From the NCBI GenBank assembly GCA_021827865.1, contig JAKAUC010000013.1:310001-374000 (forward strand): a stretch of DNA of 64,000 bases. The letters are read 5' to 3'. This DNA comes from an archaeon (GTDB lineage Archaea; Thermoproteota; Nitrososphaeria; Nitrososphaerales; Gagatemarchaeaceae). The notes beneath the pieces were generated by a model, which did not search any database, had not been told where the DNA came from, and saw nothing but the letters and a program-made list of their open reading frames with translations. This document shows positions 16,815-26,615 of this stretch, in pieces; positions within the stretch are counted from its first letter, which is position 1; each line of letters starts with the position of its first letter. A program made the translations under genes and the position numbers.

Positions 16815-18119
16815 ATGTCCAGCTCCTATCTCGAAGGCACCCGGCGCTCGGGGAAGCTCTTCGAGCGCGCGAAGAAGGTGTTCGCGGGGGGGGTCAACCA
16901 CAACGCCCGGTTCTACCAGCCCTACCCTCTCTTCGTGAGCAGGGCCGAGGCCCAGCACATCTGGGACGCCGATGGGACCAAGTACACTGACTACTGGATG
17001 GGACACATGGCCCTGATCCTCGGCCACTCGCCAAAGCCGGTCGTGGACGCCCTGCGCGGGCAGATCGGCCATGGGACCCACTATGGGATGGGGAGCGGCC
17101 TCTCCGTCGAGCTAGCGGAGGAGATTCAGCTAGCCGTCCCCTGCGCGGAGATGATGCGCTTCTGCAACACGGGCGCCGAGGCGACCATGTACCTCGTCAG
17201 GCTCGCCAGAGGCTACACCGGCAAGAGGACGGTAATCAAGATGGCAGGAGGATGGCATGGCTACAACACCGAGCTGAACAAGGGGGTCCACAGGCCCTTC
17301 GACAGGTCGGAGAGCGCTGGCATCCTCGAAGAAGAGCAGGCCTTCGTCAAGAACGTGAGGTTCAACGACCTGGGGGCGGCCGAGCGCGCGGTCAAGGAGG
17401 CCGAGGGGGACGCGGCGCTTATCTTCCTTGAGCCGGTACTCGGAGCCGGGGGGTGCGTCCCGGCGGAGCCGGACTACCTGAAGGGGCTGAGGGAGCTGGC
17501 GGACAGGCACGGAGCGCTCCTGGCCTTCGACGAGATCATAACGGGGTTCCGAGTATCGCTCGGCGGGGCGCAGGGCTTCTACGGGGTGACACCCGACCTC
17601 GCGTCATTCGGGAAGATCGCCGGCGGGGGGCTCCCGCTCGGCCTGGTGGCCGGGAGGAAGGAGGTCCTATCTCTGGCGGACCCGACGAGGAAGGAGAGCT
17701 TCGTGTCGATTGGCGGAGGGACGTTCTCTGAGAACCCCCTGAGCATGGCAGCAGGGCTCGCGACGGTGAGGCACCTGAGGAAGCACGCTGGGAGCATCTA
17801 TCCGAAGCTCGACAAGGCGGGGAGGGATACGAGGAAGGCGGTGGACAAGGCCTTCGCAGCAGAAGGCGTCGACGCGCACACCACGGGCCTGGGCTCGCTC
17901 TTCCTGACCCACTTCGGCGTGGCGCCAAAGGACGCCCAGGAGTCAGCGAGGGGGGACAAAGATGCGAGGCTGGGCTATTGCCTTGAGCTGATGGCCAGGG
18001 GGATTTTCATCCTGCCGGGGCACCCCGGAGGGATATCGACGTGTCACACGCCCCAGGACCTGAAGAAGCTTGCCGTGGAGAGCGGCAAGTTCGCCGCCAG
18101 TCTGCCCAGGGCGAAGTAG
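16815..18119 (+). CDS. hemL: Glutamate-1-semialdehyde 2,1-aminomutase-like class III aminotransferase
   Basis: 434 aa PLP enzyme. Near the N-terminus FAGGVNHNARFYQPYPLFVSRA is the GSAM-family opening, followed by DYWMGHMALILGHSPKPV and RFCNTGAEATMYLVRLARGYTG. The Asp motif LLAFDEIITGFR and the PLP lysine in ASFGKIAGGGLPLG are intact. GSAM makes 5-aminolevulinate for tetrapyrroles. No other hem biosynthetic genes adjoin it, and the family includes related aminotransferases, so the exact substrate is inferred. Confidence 0.78.
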   Translation: MSSSYLEGTRRSGKLFERAKKVFAGGVNHNARFYQPYPLFVSRAEAQHIWDADGTKYTDYWMGHMALILGHSPKPVVDALRGQIGHGTHYGMGSGLSVELAEEIQLAVPCAEMMRFCNTGAEATMYLVRLARGYTGKRTVIKMAGGWHGYNTELNKGVHRPFDRSESAGILEEEQAFVKNVRFNDLGAAERAVKEAEGDAALIFLEPVLGAGGCVPAEPDYLKGLRELADRHGALLAFDEIITGFRVSLGGAQGFYGVTPDLASFGKIAGGGLPLGLVAGRKEVLSLADPTRKESFVSIGGGTFSENPLSMAAGLATVRHLRKHAGSIYPKLDKAGRDTRKAVDKAFAAEGVDAHTTGLGSLFLTHFGVAPKDAQESARGDKDARLGYCLELMARGIFILPGHPGGISTCHTPQDLKKLAVESGKFAASLPRAK

Positions 18120-18248
18120 AGAGATAACGGCTCGCATTAGTCCGTTGGTCCTGCACAGCCCTGGCGTTTATCGGAGAAACTTCCAGGTTTGCTTTCTTGA
18201 GGACGCCCTAGGTCAACGCGGCTCGCAAAAAGGCTGAAGGGAAAGTAC

Positions 18249-18854
18249 TCACTTCGAGACTTTCCCAAATCTTGCGTCAGCTTCTGACCAGTTTGCTACG
18301 TTCCACCAGGCATCGACGTACTTCGCCTTGTCGTTGAGATACTGAGCGTAGAACGAATGCTCCCAAAGGTCTGAGCACACGATGACGTGCGCTTGGGCGA
18401 TGTGGTTCAGATTGTGCTTCTCTATCTGTGAGATGATGAGCTGTTCGCTGACGGGCTCGTAGATCAGCATCGCCCAGCCGCTCCCTTCTACGGTCTTGGA
18501 AGCGTCTGAGAACTGCGCCTTGAACTTGTCGAACCCGCCGAAGTCTTTGTTGATCTGGTCCGCGAGCTTCCCTCCTGGCGCGCCGCCCCCCTTGCCCGCG
18601 GGGGCCATGTTCGGCCAGAAGAGGGAGTGTAGTATGTGGCCGTCTGCGTTGAAGCCGAAGTCGCGGATGACCCCCTTGATGTCGATCTGGATCTCGCCCT
18701 TCCTGGCTTTCTCCAGCTTCTCCATCGCGGCGTTGGCCCCGCTGACGTAGCCCTGGTGGTGCTTGTCGTGGTGCAGCGTCATGATCTGCTTCGAGATGTG
18801 CGGCTCGAGTGCCTCGTATGCGTAAGGCAGTGGTGGAAGTGTGTATGTCTTCAT
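18249..18854 (-). CDS. sod: Superoxide dismutase (Fe/Mn family)
   Basis: 201 aa. N-terminal LPPLPYAYEALEPHISKQIM with the first His ligand in LHHDKHHQGYV, then the second in ADGHILHSLFW. The remaining Asp and His ligands lie in CSDLWEHSFYAQY (the family usually reads DVWEHAYY). It detoxifies superoxide, consistent with an aerobic or oxygen-exposed cell. TATA-like atttttacg lies about 30 nt upstream of the ATG. Metal choice (Fe, Mn or cambialistic) cannot be told from sequence. Confidence 0.93.
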   Translation of the reverse strand: MKTYTLPPLPYAYEALEPHISKQIMTLHHDKHHQGYVSGANAAMEKLEKARKGEIQIDIKGVIRDFGFNADGHILHSLFWPNMAPAGKGGGAPGGKLADQINKDFGGFDKFKAQFSDASKTVEGSGWAMLIYEPVSEQLIISQIEKHNLNHIAQAHVIVCSDLWEHSFYAQYLNDKAKYVDAWWNVANWSEADARFGKVSK

Positions 18855-18959
18855 CGGGGGAAGCCGAAGGTCATAACGTAAAAATGTTGCCTTCAGGCGC
18901 GCCCCGGCGGTTCATCCGCCCCGCCGGCTTTGCCCTCGCCCCGTCCGTTGCGACGGGTT

Positions 18960-19625
18960 CTAGCCGTCGGTCGACCGCTTCGACTTCTTTGCCTTGTCCC
19001 AGTCGTCGAGGAAGCGCTTCAGCCCAGAGTCCGTGAGGGGGTGCTGCATCATCTTCTCCATGACCTCCGGGGGCATCGTGGCTATGTCCGCCCCCGCCTT
19101 GGCCGCTTCGAGGACGTGCTGCGGGTGCCTTATGCTCCCCACGAGGACCTCGGCCTTCAGCCCGTAGTTGTCTCTGATCTTGACCAGGTCCTCCACCAGC
19201 TCCATCCCCCGCTGCCCTATGTCATCCAGCCTGCCTATGAACGGGCTGATGAATGACGCCCCCGCCTTGGCAGCCAGGAGCCCCTGGTTCGCCGAGAACA
19301 CGAGGGTCATGTTGACCCTCATCCCCATGCCGCTGACGGCCTTCGTGGCCCTGAGGCCCTCCGGGATTATCGGTATCTTCACCACCACGTTGGGGGCTAT
19401 GGTGGAGATCCTCTTCGCCTCGGCCACCATCCCTTCGAAGTCCGTGGCCACCACCTCGGCGCTCACGTCCCCCCTGACCTCCTTGCAGATTGACGCTATG
19501 ATCCCCTCGAAGTCGCCCGGCTCCTTGGCCACCAGGGTGGGGTTCGTGGTGATCCCGTCGACGATTCCCATCTGGTTGAGCTTCCTTATCTGCGCCAGGT
19601 TGGCCGTGTCGAGGAAGAGCTTCAT
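18960..19625 (-). CDS. tal: Transaldolase (short TalC/Fsa-type)
   Basis: 221 aa class I aldolase of the short transaldolase family. MKLFLDTANLAQIRKL opens the barrel, GITTNPTLVAKE forms the second strand loop, and the Schiff-base lysine lies in VVVKIPIIPEGLRA. ISPFIGRLDDIG and GSIRHPQHVLEAAKAGADIATMP complete the pattern. It is the last gene of the pentose phosphate operon, 33 bp after the transketolase C-subunit. Fructose-6-phosphate aldolase is a close relative, so the exact reaction is inferred from context. Confidence 0.9.
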   Translation of the reverse strand: MKLFLDTANLAQIRKLNQMGIVDGITTNPTLVAKEPGDFEGIIASICKEVRGDVSAEVVATDFEGMVAEAKRISTIAPNVVVKIPIIPEGLRATKAVSGMGMRVNMTLVFSANQGLLAAKAGASFISPFIGRLDDIGQRGMELVEDLVKIRDNYGLKAEVLVGSIRHPQHVLEAAKAGADIATMPPEVMEKMMQHPLTDSGLKRFLDDWDKAKKSKRSTDG

Positions 19626-19658
19626 CGTGGCAGCGTTTTCGGGTTTTGTTAATTAAGC

Positions 19659-20600
19659 CTACTGCCCTTTCAGCCCGAGGGCGGCCTGCTCTATGTTCGC
19701 CGCCGTCAGCCCGTACTTGCGGAGCAGCTCCCCCGCCTCGCCGCTCTCCCCGAAGGTGTCCATCACGCCGACGCGGCGCATGGGCACCGGACACTGCTCA
19801 CCCAGGATCTCTGCCACCGCCGAGCCCATCCCGCCCATCACGTTGTGCTCCTCGGCCGTCACCACCCGCCCGCACCTCCGGGCGAACTTGACCAGGGTCT
19901 CAGAGTCTATGGGCTTGATGGTGTGCAGGTCCACCACCGACGCTGCGACCCCCTTCGTCTTCAGGGACTCTGCAGCCTTGAGCGCCTCGGGGACCATTAT
20001 CCCGCAGGCGACTATGGCCAGGTCTCCTCCCTCTCTCAGGACGTTGGCCCTTCCGAGCTCGTACTGGAAGCCGGCGTCATAGACGACTGGGGTGGACGAC
20101 CTCGTGAGCCGGACGTAGAAGGGTCCTGGGATAGTGGCTATCGCCTTGATGGAGGCCCTGGTGGAGACGGCGTCTGCCGGGACGATGACCTTCATCTTCG
20201 GCACCGCCCGCATTATCGCTATGTCTTCGACCTGCTGGTGGGACGCACCGTCTGGCCCCACGGAGATCCCCCCGTGCGAGCAGACGATCTTCACGTTCAG
20301 GTTCGGGTATGCGATGTTGTTCCGTATCTGGTCCACCGACTTGCCCGGGACGAAGATGGCGTAGGTCCCGGCGTAGGCGATCTTCCCGGCCAAGGCCATG
20401 CCCGCGGCGATGGAGACGAGGTTCTGCTCGGCGATGCCCACGTTGAAGAAGCGCTCGGGGAACTTCGTGGCGAAGACGCCTGACTTTAGCGAGCTCGTGG
20501 TGTCGGCTCCCACGACCACGACGTCCTTGTTTTCGGCGCCGAGCTCAAGCAGCGCGTCCCCGTAGGCGTCCCTCATGGCGGCCACCCTTGAGAGCGTCAC
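19659..20600 (-). CDS. tktB: Transketolase, C-terminal subunit
   Basis: 313 aa, the pyrimidine-binding and C-terminal halves of a split transketolase. Landmarks are FFNVGIAEQNLVSIAAGMAL (Glu for TPP activation), CSHGGISVGPDGASHQQVEDIAI, VPADAVSTRASIKAIA and PFYVRLTRSSTPVVY. The GTG at 20600 overlaps the rpe stop (GTGA), which supports it; an ATG at 20576 is the alternative. The longer frame to 20906 is a shadow of rpe. It works with the N-subunit at 21293-22111. Confidence 0.9.
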   Translation of the reverse strand: MTLSRVAAMRDAYGDALLELGAENKDVVVVGADTTSSLKSGVFATKFPERFFNVGIAEQNLVSIAAGMALAGKIAYAGTYAIFVPGKSVDQIRNNIAYPNLNVKIVCSHGGISVGPDGASHQQVEDIAIMRAVPKMKVIVPADAVSTRASIKAIATIPGPFYVRLTRSSTPVVYDAGFQYELGRANVLREGGDLAIVACGIMVPEALKAAESLKTKGVAASVVDLHTIKPIDSETLVKFARRCGRVVTAEEHNVMGGMGSAVAEILGEQCPVPMRRVGVMDTFGESGEAGELLRKYGLTAANIEQAALGLKGQ

Positions 20601-21292
20601 TTCCGCCTCCTCGCGCTCTCGGCCCTCTCTCTGAGGACGGCTACGGCCCCCACCGGGTCCTTCTTCCCGTAGACGCCGGCCCCGGCGACCAGGACGTTGC
20701 CCCCCCTCCTGACGACCTCCTGGACGTTCTCGGGTTCCACCCCTCCGTCCACCTCGAGGTCCGTCCCGAGGCCATTCTCCTCGATGTACTCCCTCGCCTT
20801 CTGGAGCTTCGGGAGGACGGCAGGGTCCAGCTTCTGCCCGCTGAAACCGGGGTTCACTGTCATGACGACCAGGGCCGAGACCTTGTCGAGGCGCTCCAGC
20901 GCCCACTTCGGGACCTCCGTCTCCGGTTTGACGGCAAGGCCCACCTCGCGCCCTCTCGCCCGGACGGTCCGCTGAAGGTCGTCGAAGACGCTCCCGTTCA
21001 TGACCTCGGTGTGGAAGGTGATGATGTCCGACCCGGCGTCAAGGAACTTGTCCACGTAGGCCTGGGGGTTTTCTATCATGAGGTGGGTGTCGAACTTCAG
21101 GTCAGTCCTGGACCTCAGCGCCTTCACGGTGCCGGGCCCGAACGTGATGTTGGGGGCGAAGTGGCCGTCTATGACGTCCAAGTGCACCTGGTCCGCGCGC
21201 CCCTGGACCGAGATCTCCACGGCCCTCTCTAGGTCCCCGAGGTCCCAGGCGAGTATCGAAGGGGCGATCCGTATCCCGTTCATCTCATCCAT
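20597..21292 (-). CDS. rpe: Ribulose-phosphate 3-epimerase
   Basis: 231 aa TIM barrel. IAPSILAWDLGDL, QVHLDVIDGHFAPNITFGP with catalytic Asp, FDTHLMIENPQAYVDKF, VMTVNPGFSGQKLDPAVLPK and LEVDGGVEPENVQEVVRRG with the second catalytic Asp are all in place. It interconverts ribulose- and xylulose-5-phosphate, placed between the two transketolase subunits with overlapping or adjacent ends. Confidence 0.94.
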   Translation of the reverse strand: MDEMNGIRIAPSILAWDLGDLERAVEISVQGRADQVHLDVIDGHFAPNITFGPGTVKALRSRTDLKFDTHLMIENPQAYVDKFLDAGSDIITFHTEVMNGSVFDDLQRTVRARGREVGLAVKPETEVPKWALERLDKVSALVVMTVNPGFSGQKLDPAVLPKLQKAREYIEENGLGTDLEVDGGVEPENVQEVVRRGGNVLVAGAGVYGKKDPVGAVAVLRERAESARRRK

Positions 21293-22111
21293 TCACCCTA
21301 GCTCGCTCAGGACGTCGCGGAGCTTGTCCTTGGCCGGCGGGGTTCCGTGGTAGTGCGGCGACCACTCCATGAACGAGATCCCCTTCCCCTTCACCGTATG
21401 GGCGATGATCACCGTCGGCCTGTTCCTGGTGCTGGTCGCCAGGTCGAAGCCGTCCATCAGCTGTGGGAGGTCGTAGCCGTCCACCTCTATCACGTTCCAG
21501 TTGAACGCACGCCACTTCGCCGCCAGGGGCTCCAGCGGCATCACCTGCTCCGTCAGCCCGTCCTGCTGGATGCCGTTCCTGTCTATTATCGCGGTGAGGT
21601 TGTCGAGGCGGAACTTCGACGCCGCCATGGCGGCCTCCCACACCTGCCCCTCCTGCTGCTCGCCGTCCCCCATGAGGACGTAGGTCCGGTATGACCTCCC
21701 GTCGAGCTTGGCCACCAGGGAGGTGCCCACGGCGAGCGAGAGACCGATCCCCTCGGACCCTGCAGGCGCCTCGATTCCGGGGATGCCCATCGAAGGGTGC
21801 CCCTGAAGCATCGACCCCATCTTCCTGAGGGTCATCAGCTCCTCGACTGGGAAGTAGCCGGCCTGGGCCAGGATCGAGTAGAGGAGCGGGGCGGCGTGTC
21901 CCTTGCTCAGGAAGAACCTGTCCCTGTCGGGCCACTTCGGGTTCTTGGGGTCGTGGTGCATCACCCGGAAGTAGAGCGTGACCAGCAGCTCGACAGCGGA
22001 CAGGGAGCCCCCCGGGTGCCCGGAGCCGGCCTCCGCCAGCGCCTCGAGTATCAGCTTGCGGGTATTCCTTGCGGTCTCCTTGAGCCTGATGACCTCCTGG
22101 GCTGTCTCCAC
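21293..22111 (-). CDS. tktA: Transketolase, N-terminal subunit
   Basis: 272 aa TPP-binding half. SGHPGGSLSAVELLVTLYF and DRFFLSKGHAAPLLYSIL are family signatures. The TPP/Mg motif is MGDGEQQEGQVWEAAM through to IIDRNGIQQDG. The GTG start shares a base with the upstream kinase stop and the stop abuts rpe. Together with the C-subunit it forms the transketolase of the non-oxidative pentose phosphate pathway. Confidence 0.92.
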   Translation of the reverse strand: METAQEVIRLKETARNTRKLILEALAEAGSGHPGGSLSAVELLVTLYFRVMHHDPKNPKWPDRDRFFLSKGHAAPLLYSILAQAGYFPVEELMTLRKMGSMLQGHPSMGIPGIEAPAGSEGIGLSLAVGTSLVAKLDGRSYRTYVLMGDGEQQEGQVWEAAMAASKFRLDNLTAIIDRNGIQQDGLTEQVMPLEPLAAKWRAFNWNVIEVDGYDLPQLMDGFDLATSTRNRPTVIIAHTVKGKGISFMEWSPHYHGTPPAKDKLRDVLSELG

Positions 22112-23151
22112 TATCTCCTCACCGGCACCTGCACTATCCTGCTCACGAAGTCCCCCGCGCCGAGTGCCTTCTCTTCGAGGTTGTGCAGCGATAGGGACGC
22201 GATCCTTGGGAGCTCGCTCTTCGCCTGCCCCGCTATGTTGCTCAGGACGGCGGCCTGGAAGGGGTTCCCTCCCGATACCACGGCCAGGCTGAAGACCCCG
22301 GTCATGGCGTCTCTGACCCCGACCTTGCTGAACAGGTTCTTCTTCCCCCCGATGGGCGGGAACAGCGTGACGTTCTCTTTGTCGAAGAGGGTGACCCCCT
22401 GCTCTCCGCGGGTGACCAGTATCGCCTTCGACTCCAGCCGGCTGAGGAGGTTGACCCCCATATTCCTGAGGCTCGTCTCGTTGACCATGGCCATCCCCGT
22501 GGCGTGCGCCGCCTCTTCGAGGTTGGATTTCACGTAGGTGACGCCTGAGAAGTCGAGGTAGTGCCGCATCTTCGGCTGCCCCACGACTATCTTCCCGAGC
22601 GAGTGCGCCGCTGCCACTATCCCCCCTATCAGGTAGCTGGTCACCGCGCCCCTGTCGTAGTCTGAGATTATCACGCAGTCGACGTCCTTCACCTGGGGCT
22701 CGGCCTCGGCGAGGAGCTTCTTCGACAGGACCGCGGGGGCGTCCCTCCTGTCCTCCTTGTCCACCCTTAGGGCGTGGAAGTTGTTGACCAGATACCAGGT
22801 CCGTAGCGAGGTCGGCCTGGTGGCGTCGGTCACCACCCCGCCGAAGGAAAGACCGTACTTCGTGAACTCGGACTTTAGCCAGGTCCCGTACTCGTCGGAC
22901 CCTACGAGTCCCACCAGCCTGACGGACGCGCCCAGGGACGCCAGCTCCCTGGAGAGGTTGGCCGCGCCTCCGGGTAGGACGGTCTGCCCCACGAAGTCCC
23001 CCGCGGGGACAGGGGCCTCCCTCGCGAGCTTGCGGGCTGCTATCTCGACGAAGCGGCTGACGAGCAGGTCGCCTATCACCAGGACCTTGCGGCCCTGGAA
23101 CTGGCGGAGGACAGAGGTCAGCTTCTCTCCGTCGACCGAGTCCAGCGGCAA
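22111..23151 (-). CDS. PfkB-family sugar kinase, RfaE/HldE-like
   Basis: 346 aa. N-terminal VLVIGDLLVSRFVEI and the substrate-binding LPGGAANLSRELASLGASVRL are typical of PfkB kinases closest to the heptose-7-phosphate kinase (RfaE/HldE) branch. The C-terminal ATP/anion-hole motif, usually GAGD, reads VGVRDAMTGVF; the catalytic Asp is kept but the two glycines are altered. It heads the pentose phosphate operon, so its substrate may be a pentose, heptulose or related sugar phosphate; that is inference. TTG start. Confidence 0.78.
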   Translation of the reverse strand: MPLDSVDGEKLTSVLRQFQGRKVLVIGDLLVSRFVEIAARKLAREAPVPAGDFVGQTVLPGGAANLSRELASLGASVRLVGLVGSDEYGTWLKSEFTKYGLSFGGVVTDATRPTSLRTWYLVNNFHALRVDKEDRRDAPAVLSKKLLAEAEPQVKDVDCVIISDYDRGAVTSYLIGGIVAAAHSLGKIVVGQPKMRHYLDFSGVTYVKSNLEEAAHATGMAMVNETSLRNMGVNLLSRLESKAILVTRGEQGVTLFDKENVTLFPPIGGKKNLFSKVGVRDAMTGVFSLAVVSGGNPFQAAVLSNIAGQAKSELPRIASLSLHNLEEKALGAGDFVSRIVQVPVRR

Positions 23152-23186
23152 CCTTTTTTCGAAAAATGACTTGCCTCCGCCCCTAG

Positions 23187-23699
23187 TTAAAGCTTGGGCG
23201 GTTTGCTTTCATCCGTCGTCCCCTGTTCTTTCCACTTCTCCGCCAGGAGCTCGCCGATGACCTCGACCGCCCTCCTCAACTCCCTGTCCATGGCCAGGGG
23301 GTCGTAGCCCTTGGGGGGCGGGTAGTCAAGGAACCGCTGGTTGGGGTCGGCTCCGAGGAAGTCCTTGCTGGCCTCGTAGATCGTCATCAGGGTGGGCCCG
23401 TCTAGCCTCCGGAGCTCCGACTTCCAGGAGTGATGGAACCCTTTGTCGGAGAGGAAGGTCAGCTTCACGTCTCCCTCCGCCTCTTTCTTCACGTCCTCCC
23501 AGAAGACCCTGTCGAACTCGTTGGACGACGCCCTCCCAGACTTCAGCTTGGCCTCATAGGAGCTGATGAGCCCTGAGACCCTGTCTGGGCCGATCTCGAA
23601 GTGGGCCGCGATCTGGTCCGGGGTGAGGCCGAGCCCCTTCAGGTGGTAGGCCCCCTCTTCCAGGACCTCTTCGCTGATCTCGCCGTCCGACACAGTCAA
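23187..23699 (-). CDS. Unknown protein with helix-turn-helix-like N-terminus
   Basis: 170 aa, not recognised. Residues about 10-50 look like a sigma/ParB-type helix-turn-helix (LGLTPDQIAAHFEIGPDRV), followed by charged segments KKEAEGDVKLTFLSDKGF and a helical C-terminus (RRAVEVIGELLAEKWKEQ). No membrane segment. I prefer the TTG at 23699, with a TATA-like tcttaaag about 28 nt upstream; the frame is open to 23768. It sits just upstream of the pentose phosphate operon on the same strand, so a regulatory role is possible but unproven. Confidence 0.55.
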   Translation of the reverse strand: MTVSDGEISEEVLEEGAYHLKGLGLTPDQIAAHFEIGPDRVSGLISSYEAKLKSGRASSNEFDRVFWEDVKKEAEGDVKLTFLSDKGFHHSWKSELRRLDGPTLMTIYEASKDFLGADPNQRFLDYPPPKGYDPLAMDRELRRAVEVIGELLAEKWKEQGTTDESKPPKL

Positions 23700-23962
23700 C
23701 GGGTCGGCCAGGCCCTGCCCCGCTTTAAGATGCGCGCGGCGAGCAGCCGCGCGTCCAACCTGCCCCACTCAGGCACTCCTCGCGCCCGCTGCCCGCCCGA
23801 CTAGGCGGGGATCAGGAGCCGGTCCGAATGATGGTTGAGGGCCGTTTGAACCTCGTCCGTGAGGCTTCTCTCAGTAGAAGGCATGGTCTACGGGCCCCAG
23901 GAGCTACGGTGGCGCCGGTTGATTCGAAAGACCTGGAATCTTATCCCCGGCCTGGGGCGGGA

Positions 23963-25675
23963 TCAGCCGAGGGTGGGTCTGGAGTCTTTCTCGCTGACTT
24001 GCTCGCCCTGGGGAGCCATCGGAAGGTGCACCTCGACCTTTACGCCCGTCGCCTTGCCAGCATCTACCTCGTGGATATACTTCTGGCCGCGGAGGACGGA
24101 CGAGACGGCAGCAGCGAGGGAGAGGGCGACGCCTATGTAGAAGGAGAGCGCCAGGGCGTTCATGAACGCGGGGGCAATCGCGTTCGGGAAGAACGTCTGG
24201 CCTTCGAGGTTATTGATCACGCTCTGCGGAAGCTGTTGCACGACTGAAGCGAGCTGGGGGGCGGCAAGGATTGCACCCATCGGGTTGTATCCCAGGAAGG
24301 CCGCGAAAAGAGCCCCCGTGGGCGATATGTTGGCAAATGCAGGGGCGAGGTTAGAGGCGCCCGCGGTCTGGAGCGCACTCGCAAGCGCGCCTGGGAGATT
24401 GTTCGCGAGGCCTCCGATCACTATCGTGAAGAAGAGTGCGAGGCTCAGCGTCTGCCCGGTGTTCTGCAGGGTCGCCCTCATTCCCGACGCGACCCCCCTG
24501 TGCTCTTGAGGGACGGAGTTCATGATCGACGCGGTGTTGGGGGCGGCGAACATCCCGCTCCCTAATCCCATCACGAAGAGGATCCCTCCGAAGACCGGGT
24601 ACGAGAAATTGTAAGGCAGTTGGGCCAACGCAAGGAAGGAGCCCGCCGAGATGACCATCCCGAGGGTGGAGAAGCCCCTGGCGCCATATCTGTCGGAGAG
24701 ATAGCCGCTCAGCGGTCCCATGACTACGAATCCGGCCATCATCGGAATCATGAATATCCCAGACCAGAAGGGGGTGGACGAGTAAGAGTACCCGTGGAGG
24801 GGGAGCCAGATCCCTTGCAGGAGTATAATCAGCAAGATCATGACGCCGCCGCGCCCTATGGAGCCAAGCATCCCCGCGAAGTTGGCGGCGGCAAACATCC
24901 TGTTCTTGAAGAACCCCAGCCGGAACATCGGGTCTTGCACTCTAGCTTCGACGAAGGGGAAGGCGACGAGCAAGGCTGCGCCCGCAACCAGTCCTGCTAT
25001 CACCCAAGGATTGCTCCAGCCCATGAGCTGGTTCCCATAGGGGATGAGGCCGTAGGTCACGGCGATTAACAGCACGGTCAGGCCCACGCCGAAGGTCGCG
25101 TTCCCCAAGATGTCCAGCCTCTGGTTCTTCCTTATGGTGGCGAGCTCCTTGAGCTTCAGATACGACCAGGCCGTCCCGAACACGCCCACCGGCACGCTGA
25201 CGAGGAAGACGAAGCGCCAGTCAATCGCCGCGAGTATCCCCCCAAGCACGAGTCCTAGCAGCGACCCTGCCAGGGCTGCCACCTGGTTGATGCCCAGAGC
25301 CTTGCCCCTTTCGCGGTATGGGAAGGCGTCCGTCAGGATGGCGGCGCTGTTCGCGAAGAGGAAGGCCCCCCCTACCCCCTGCAGTATCCTGAAGAAAATC
25401 AGCTCGAGGGCGCCGGCGTCGTGGATGTTCGGCGTGAGGAAGAGGAGGACCGAACCTACTGTGAAGATTGCGAAGCCCAAGTTGTAGAGCCTCACCCTCC
25501 CGTACATGTCGGAGAGGCGTCCGAACGTGACCAGCATTGTCGCCGTGACCACGCTGTACCCGAAGAGGATCCAGAGGAGGTACTGGAAAGAGGTCAGCGG
25601 GTCAATCTGTATCCCCCTGAAAATGGCTGGGAGGGAAATGAGGGTTATGGTGCCGTTGATGGAGGCCATGAGCAC
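23963..25675 (-). CDS. MFS multidrug exporter of the 14-helix DHA2 (EmrB/QacA) type
   Basis: 570 aa, about 14 hydrophobic helices. MFS motif [14 protein letters not shown] follows helix 2, and a second copy-like [12 protein letters not shown] follows in the second half; the antiporter motif region [20 protein letters not shown] is present. It likely exports drugs or metabolites with proton exchange. The only available starts (GTG 25675, ATG 25669) fall within helix 1. Upstream in-frame codons would encode a sensible N-terminus ([14 protein letters not shown]) but contain no ATG, GTG or TTG. Located 67 bp after a dienelactone hydrolase gene on the same strand, near a MarR regulator. Confidence 0.85.
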   Translation of the reverse strand: MLMASINGTITLISLPAIFRGIQIDPLTSFQYLLWILFGYSVVTATMLVTFGRLSDMYGRVRLYNLGFAIFTVGSVLLFLTPNIHDAGALELIFFRILQGVGGAFLFANSAAILTDAFPYRERGKALGINQVAALAGSLLGLVLGGILAAIDWRFVFLVSVPVGVFGTAWSYLKLKELATIRKNQRLDILGNATFGVGLTVLLIAVTYGLIPYGNQLMGWSNPWVIAGLVAGAALLVAFPFVEARVQDPMFRLGFFKNRMFAAANFAGMLGSIGRGGVMILLIILLQGIWLPLHGYSYSSTPFWSGIFMIPMMAGFVVMGPLSGYLSDRYGARGFSTLGMVISAGSFLALAQLPYNFSYPVFGGILFVMGLGSGMFAAPNTASIMNSVPQEHRGVASGMRATLQNTGQTLSLALFFTIVIGGLANNLPGALASALQTAGASNLAPAFANISPTGALFAAFLGYNPMGAILAAPQLASVVQQLPQSVINNLEGQTFFPNAIAPAFMNALALSFYIGVALSLAAAVSSVLRGQKYIHEVDAGKATGVKVEVHLPMAPQGEQVSEKDSRPTLG

Positions 25676-25742
25676 ACCGACCGTTGTGTTGGAGAGTGCG
25701 ACCCACTTGTACTCGACCGTTCGGCGTTCACCTGCCCTCTTT

Positions 25743-26573
25743 CTACGGGGCCGAACTGTCGCCCGACCGCCGTCCCCCCTGCAGCGCCTGACGGAAGAAG
25801 CGGAGGGTCAGCTCCCAGGCGTCCTTGGCCGCTGCCTCTCTGTATGTTGCCTTGTTGCTGTCGTTGAAGAACGCGTGCGGCGCGCCCGGATACATCTTCA
25901 TTTCAAAGTCCTTCCTGTATTGCACCATTGCGGTGACCAGCCTGTCGAGGTTCGAGTTGATCCTCATGTCCTCCCCTCCGTAGAGGCCGAGGACCGGGGA
26001 CTCGATTCTGCCTACCAAGTCCAGGGGGGACGGGTTTTCCCCATAGAAGACGACGCAGGCCGCGGTCTTCGTGTGGCACGCCACGTTTAGCGACACCCCT
26101 CCACCGAAGCAGAAGCCTACGGTCCCCACCTTCTCCCTCCTGACGTACCCCTGCGAATTCAGGTATTCGACCGCCTTCACCGCCTCATCCGTCGCGGCGT
26201 CCTTGGGGAGTCCTCCGAACAGCTTCCCCATCACCTTCTGCGCTACCTCCCTGGTCGCGGCGGGCTGCTTCGATAGCTCCTGCTGGACGTAGGCCATGTC
26301 GGCCCTTCTCTCCGGATTCAGGGTCTGCATGAAGCCCATGGTGATGCCTATGTTAGATGGCGTGAGCAAGGCGGCCATCTGGGGGTCGGAGGAGTATAGG
26401 TCCGGGGCCAGCGCCACATAGCCTTCTCTGGCAAATCGGTCCGCTACGTCCTTGATGTGGTCGGTGAGCCCCCATGCTTCGTGTATCACCAGGATTGCAG
26501 GCCTCGGTTCCTTCGTTTCACCCCTGGAGAGGTAGGCCTTGACCCTGCCGTGCGCACCATCGAAAGCCGTCAT
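25743..26573 (-). CDS. Dienelactone hydrolase family alpha/beta hydrolase
   Basis: 276 aa. [21 protein letters not shown], the nucleophile elbow [14 protein letters not shown] with catalytic Cys, the Asp in LYGGEDMRI and the His in [10 protein letters not shown] make the DLH Cys-Asp-His triad. The physiological substrate is unknown. ATG at 26573 ([14 protein letters not shown]) is preferred; the frame extends to 26633 into the promoter region. Divergent from a MarR regulator and upstream of an MFS exporter, suggesting a stress- or compound-responsive unit. Confidence 0.88.
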   Translation of the reverse strand: MTAFDGAHGRVKAYLSRGETKEPRPAILVIHEAWGLTDHIKDVADRFAREGYVALAPDLYSSDPQMAALLTPSNIGITMGFMQTLNPERRADMAYVQQELSKQPAATREVAQKVMGKLFGGLPKDAATDEAVKAVEYLNSQGYVRREKVGTVGFCFGGGVSLNVACHTKTAACVVFYGENPSPLDLVGRIESPVLGLYGGEDMRINSNLDRLVTAMVQYRKDFEMKMYPGAPHAFFNDSNKATYREAAAKDAWELTLRFFRQALQGGRRSGDSSAP

Positions 26574-26615
26574 TTCAGAAGTTGTAGCGCGGTTGTTCGG
26601 CAAGGTGATTCGGTA

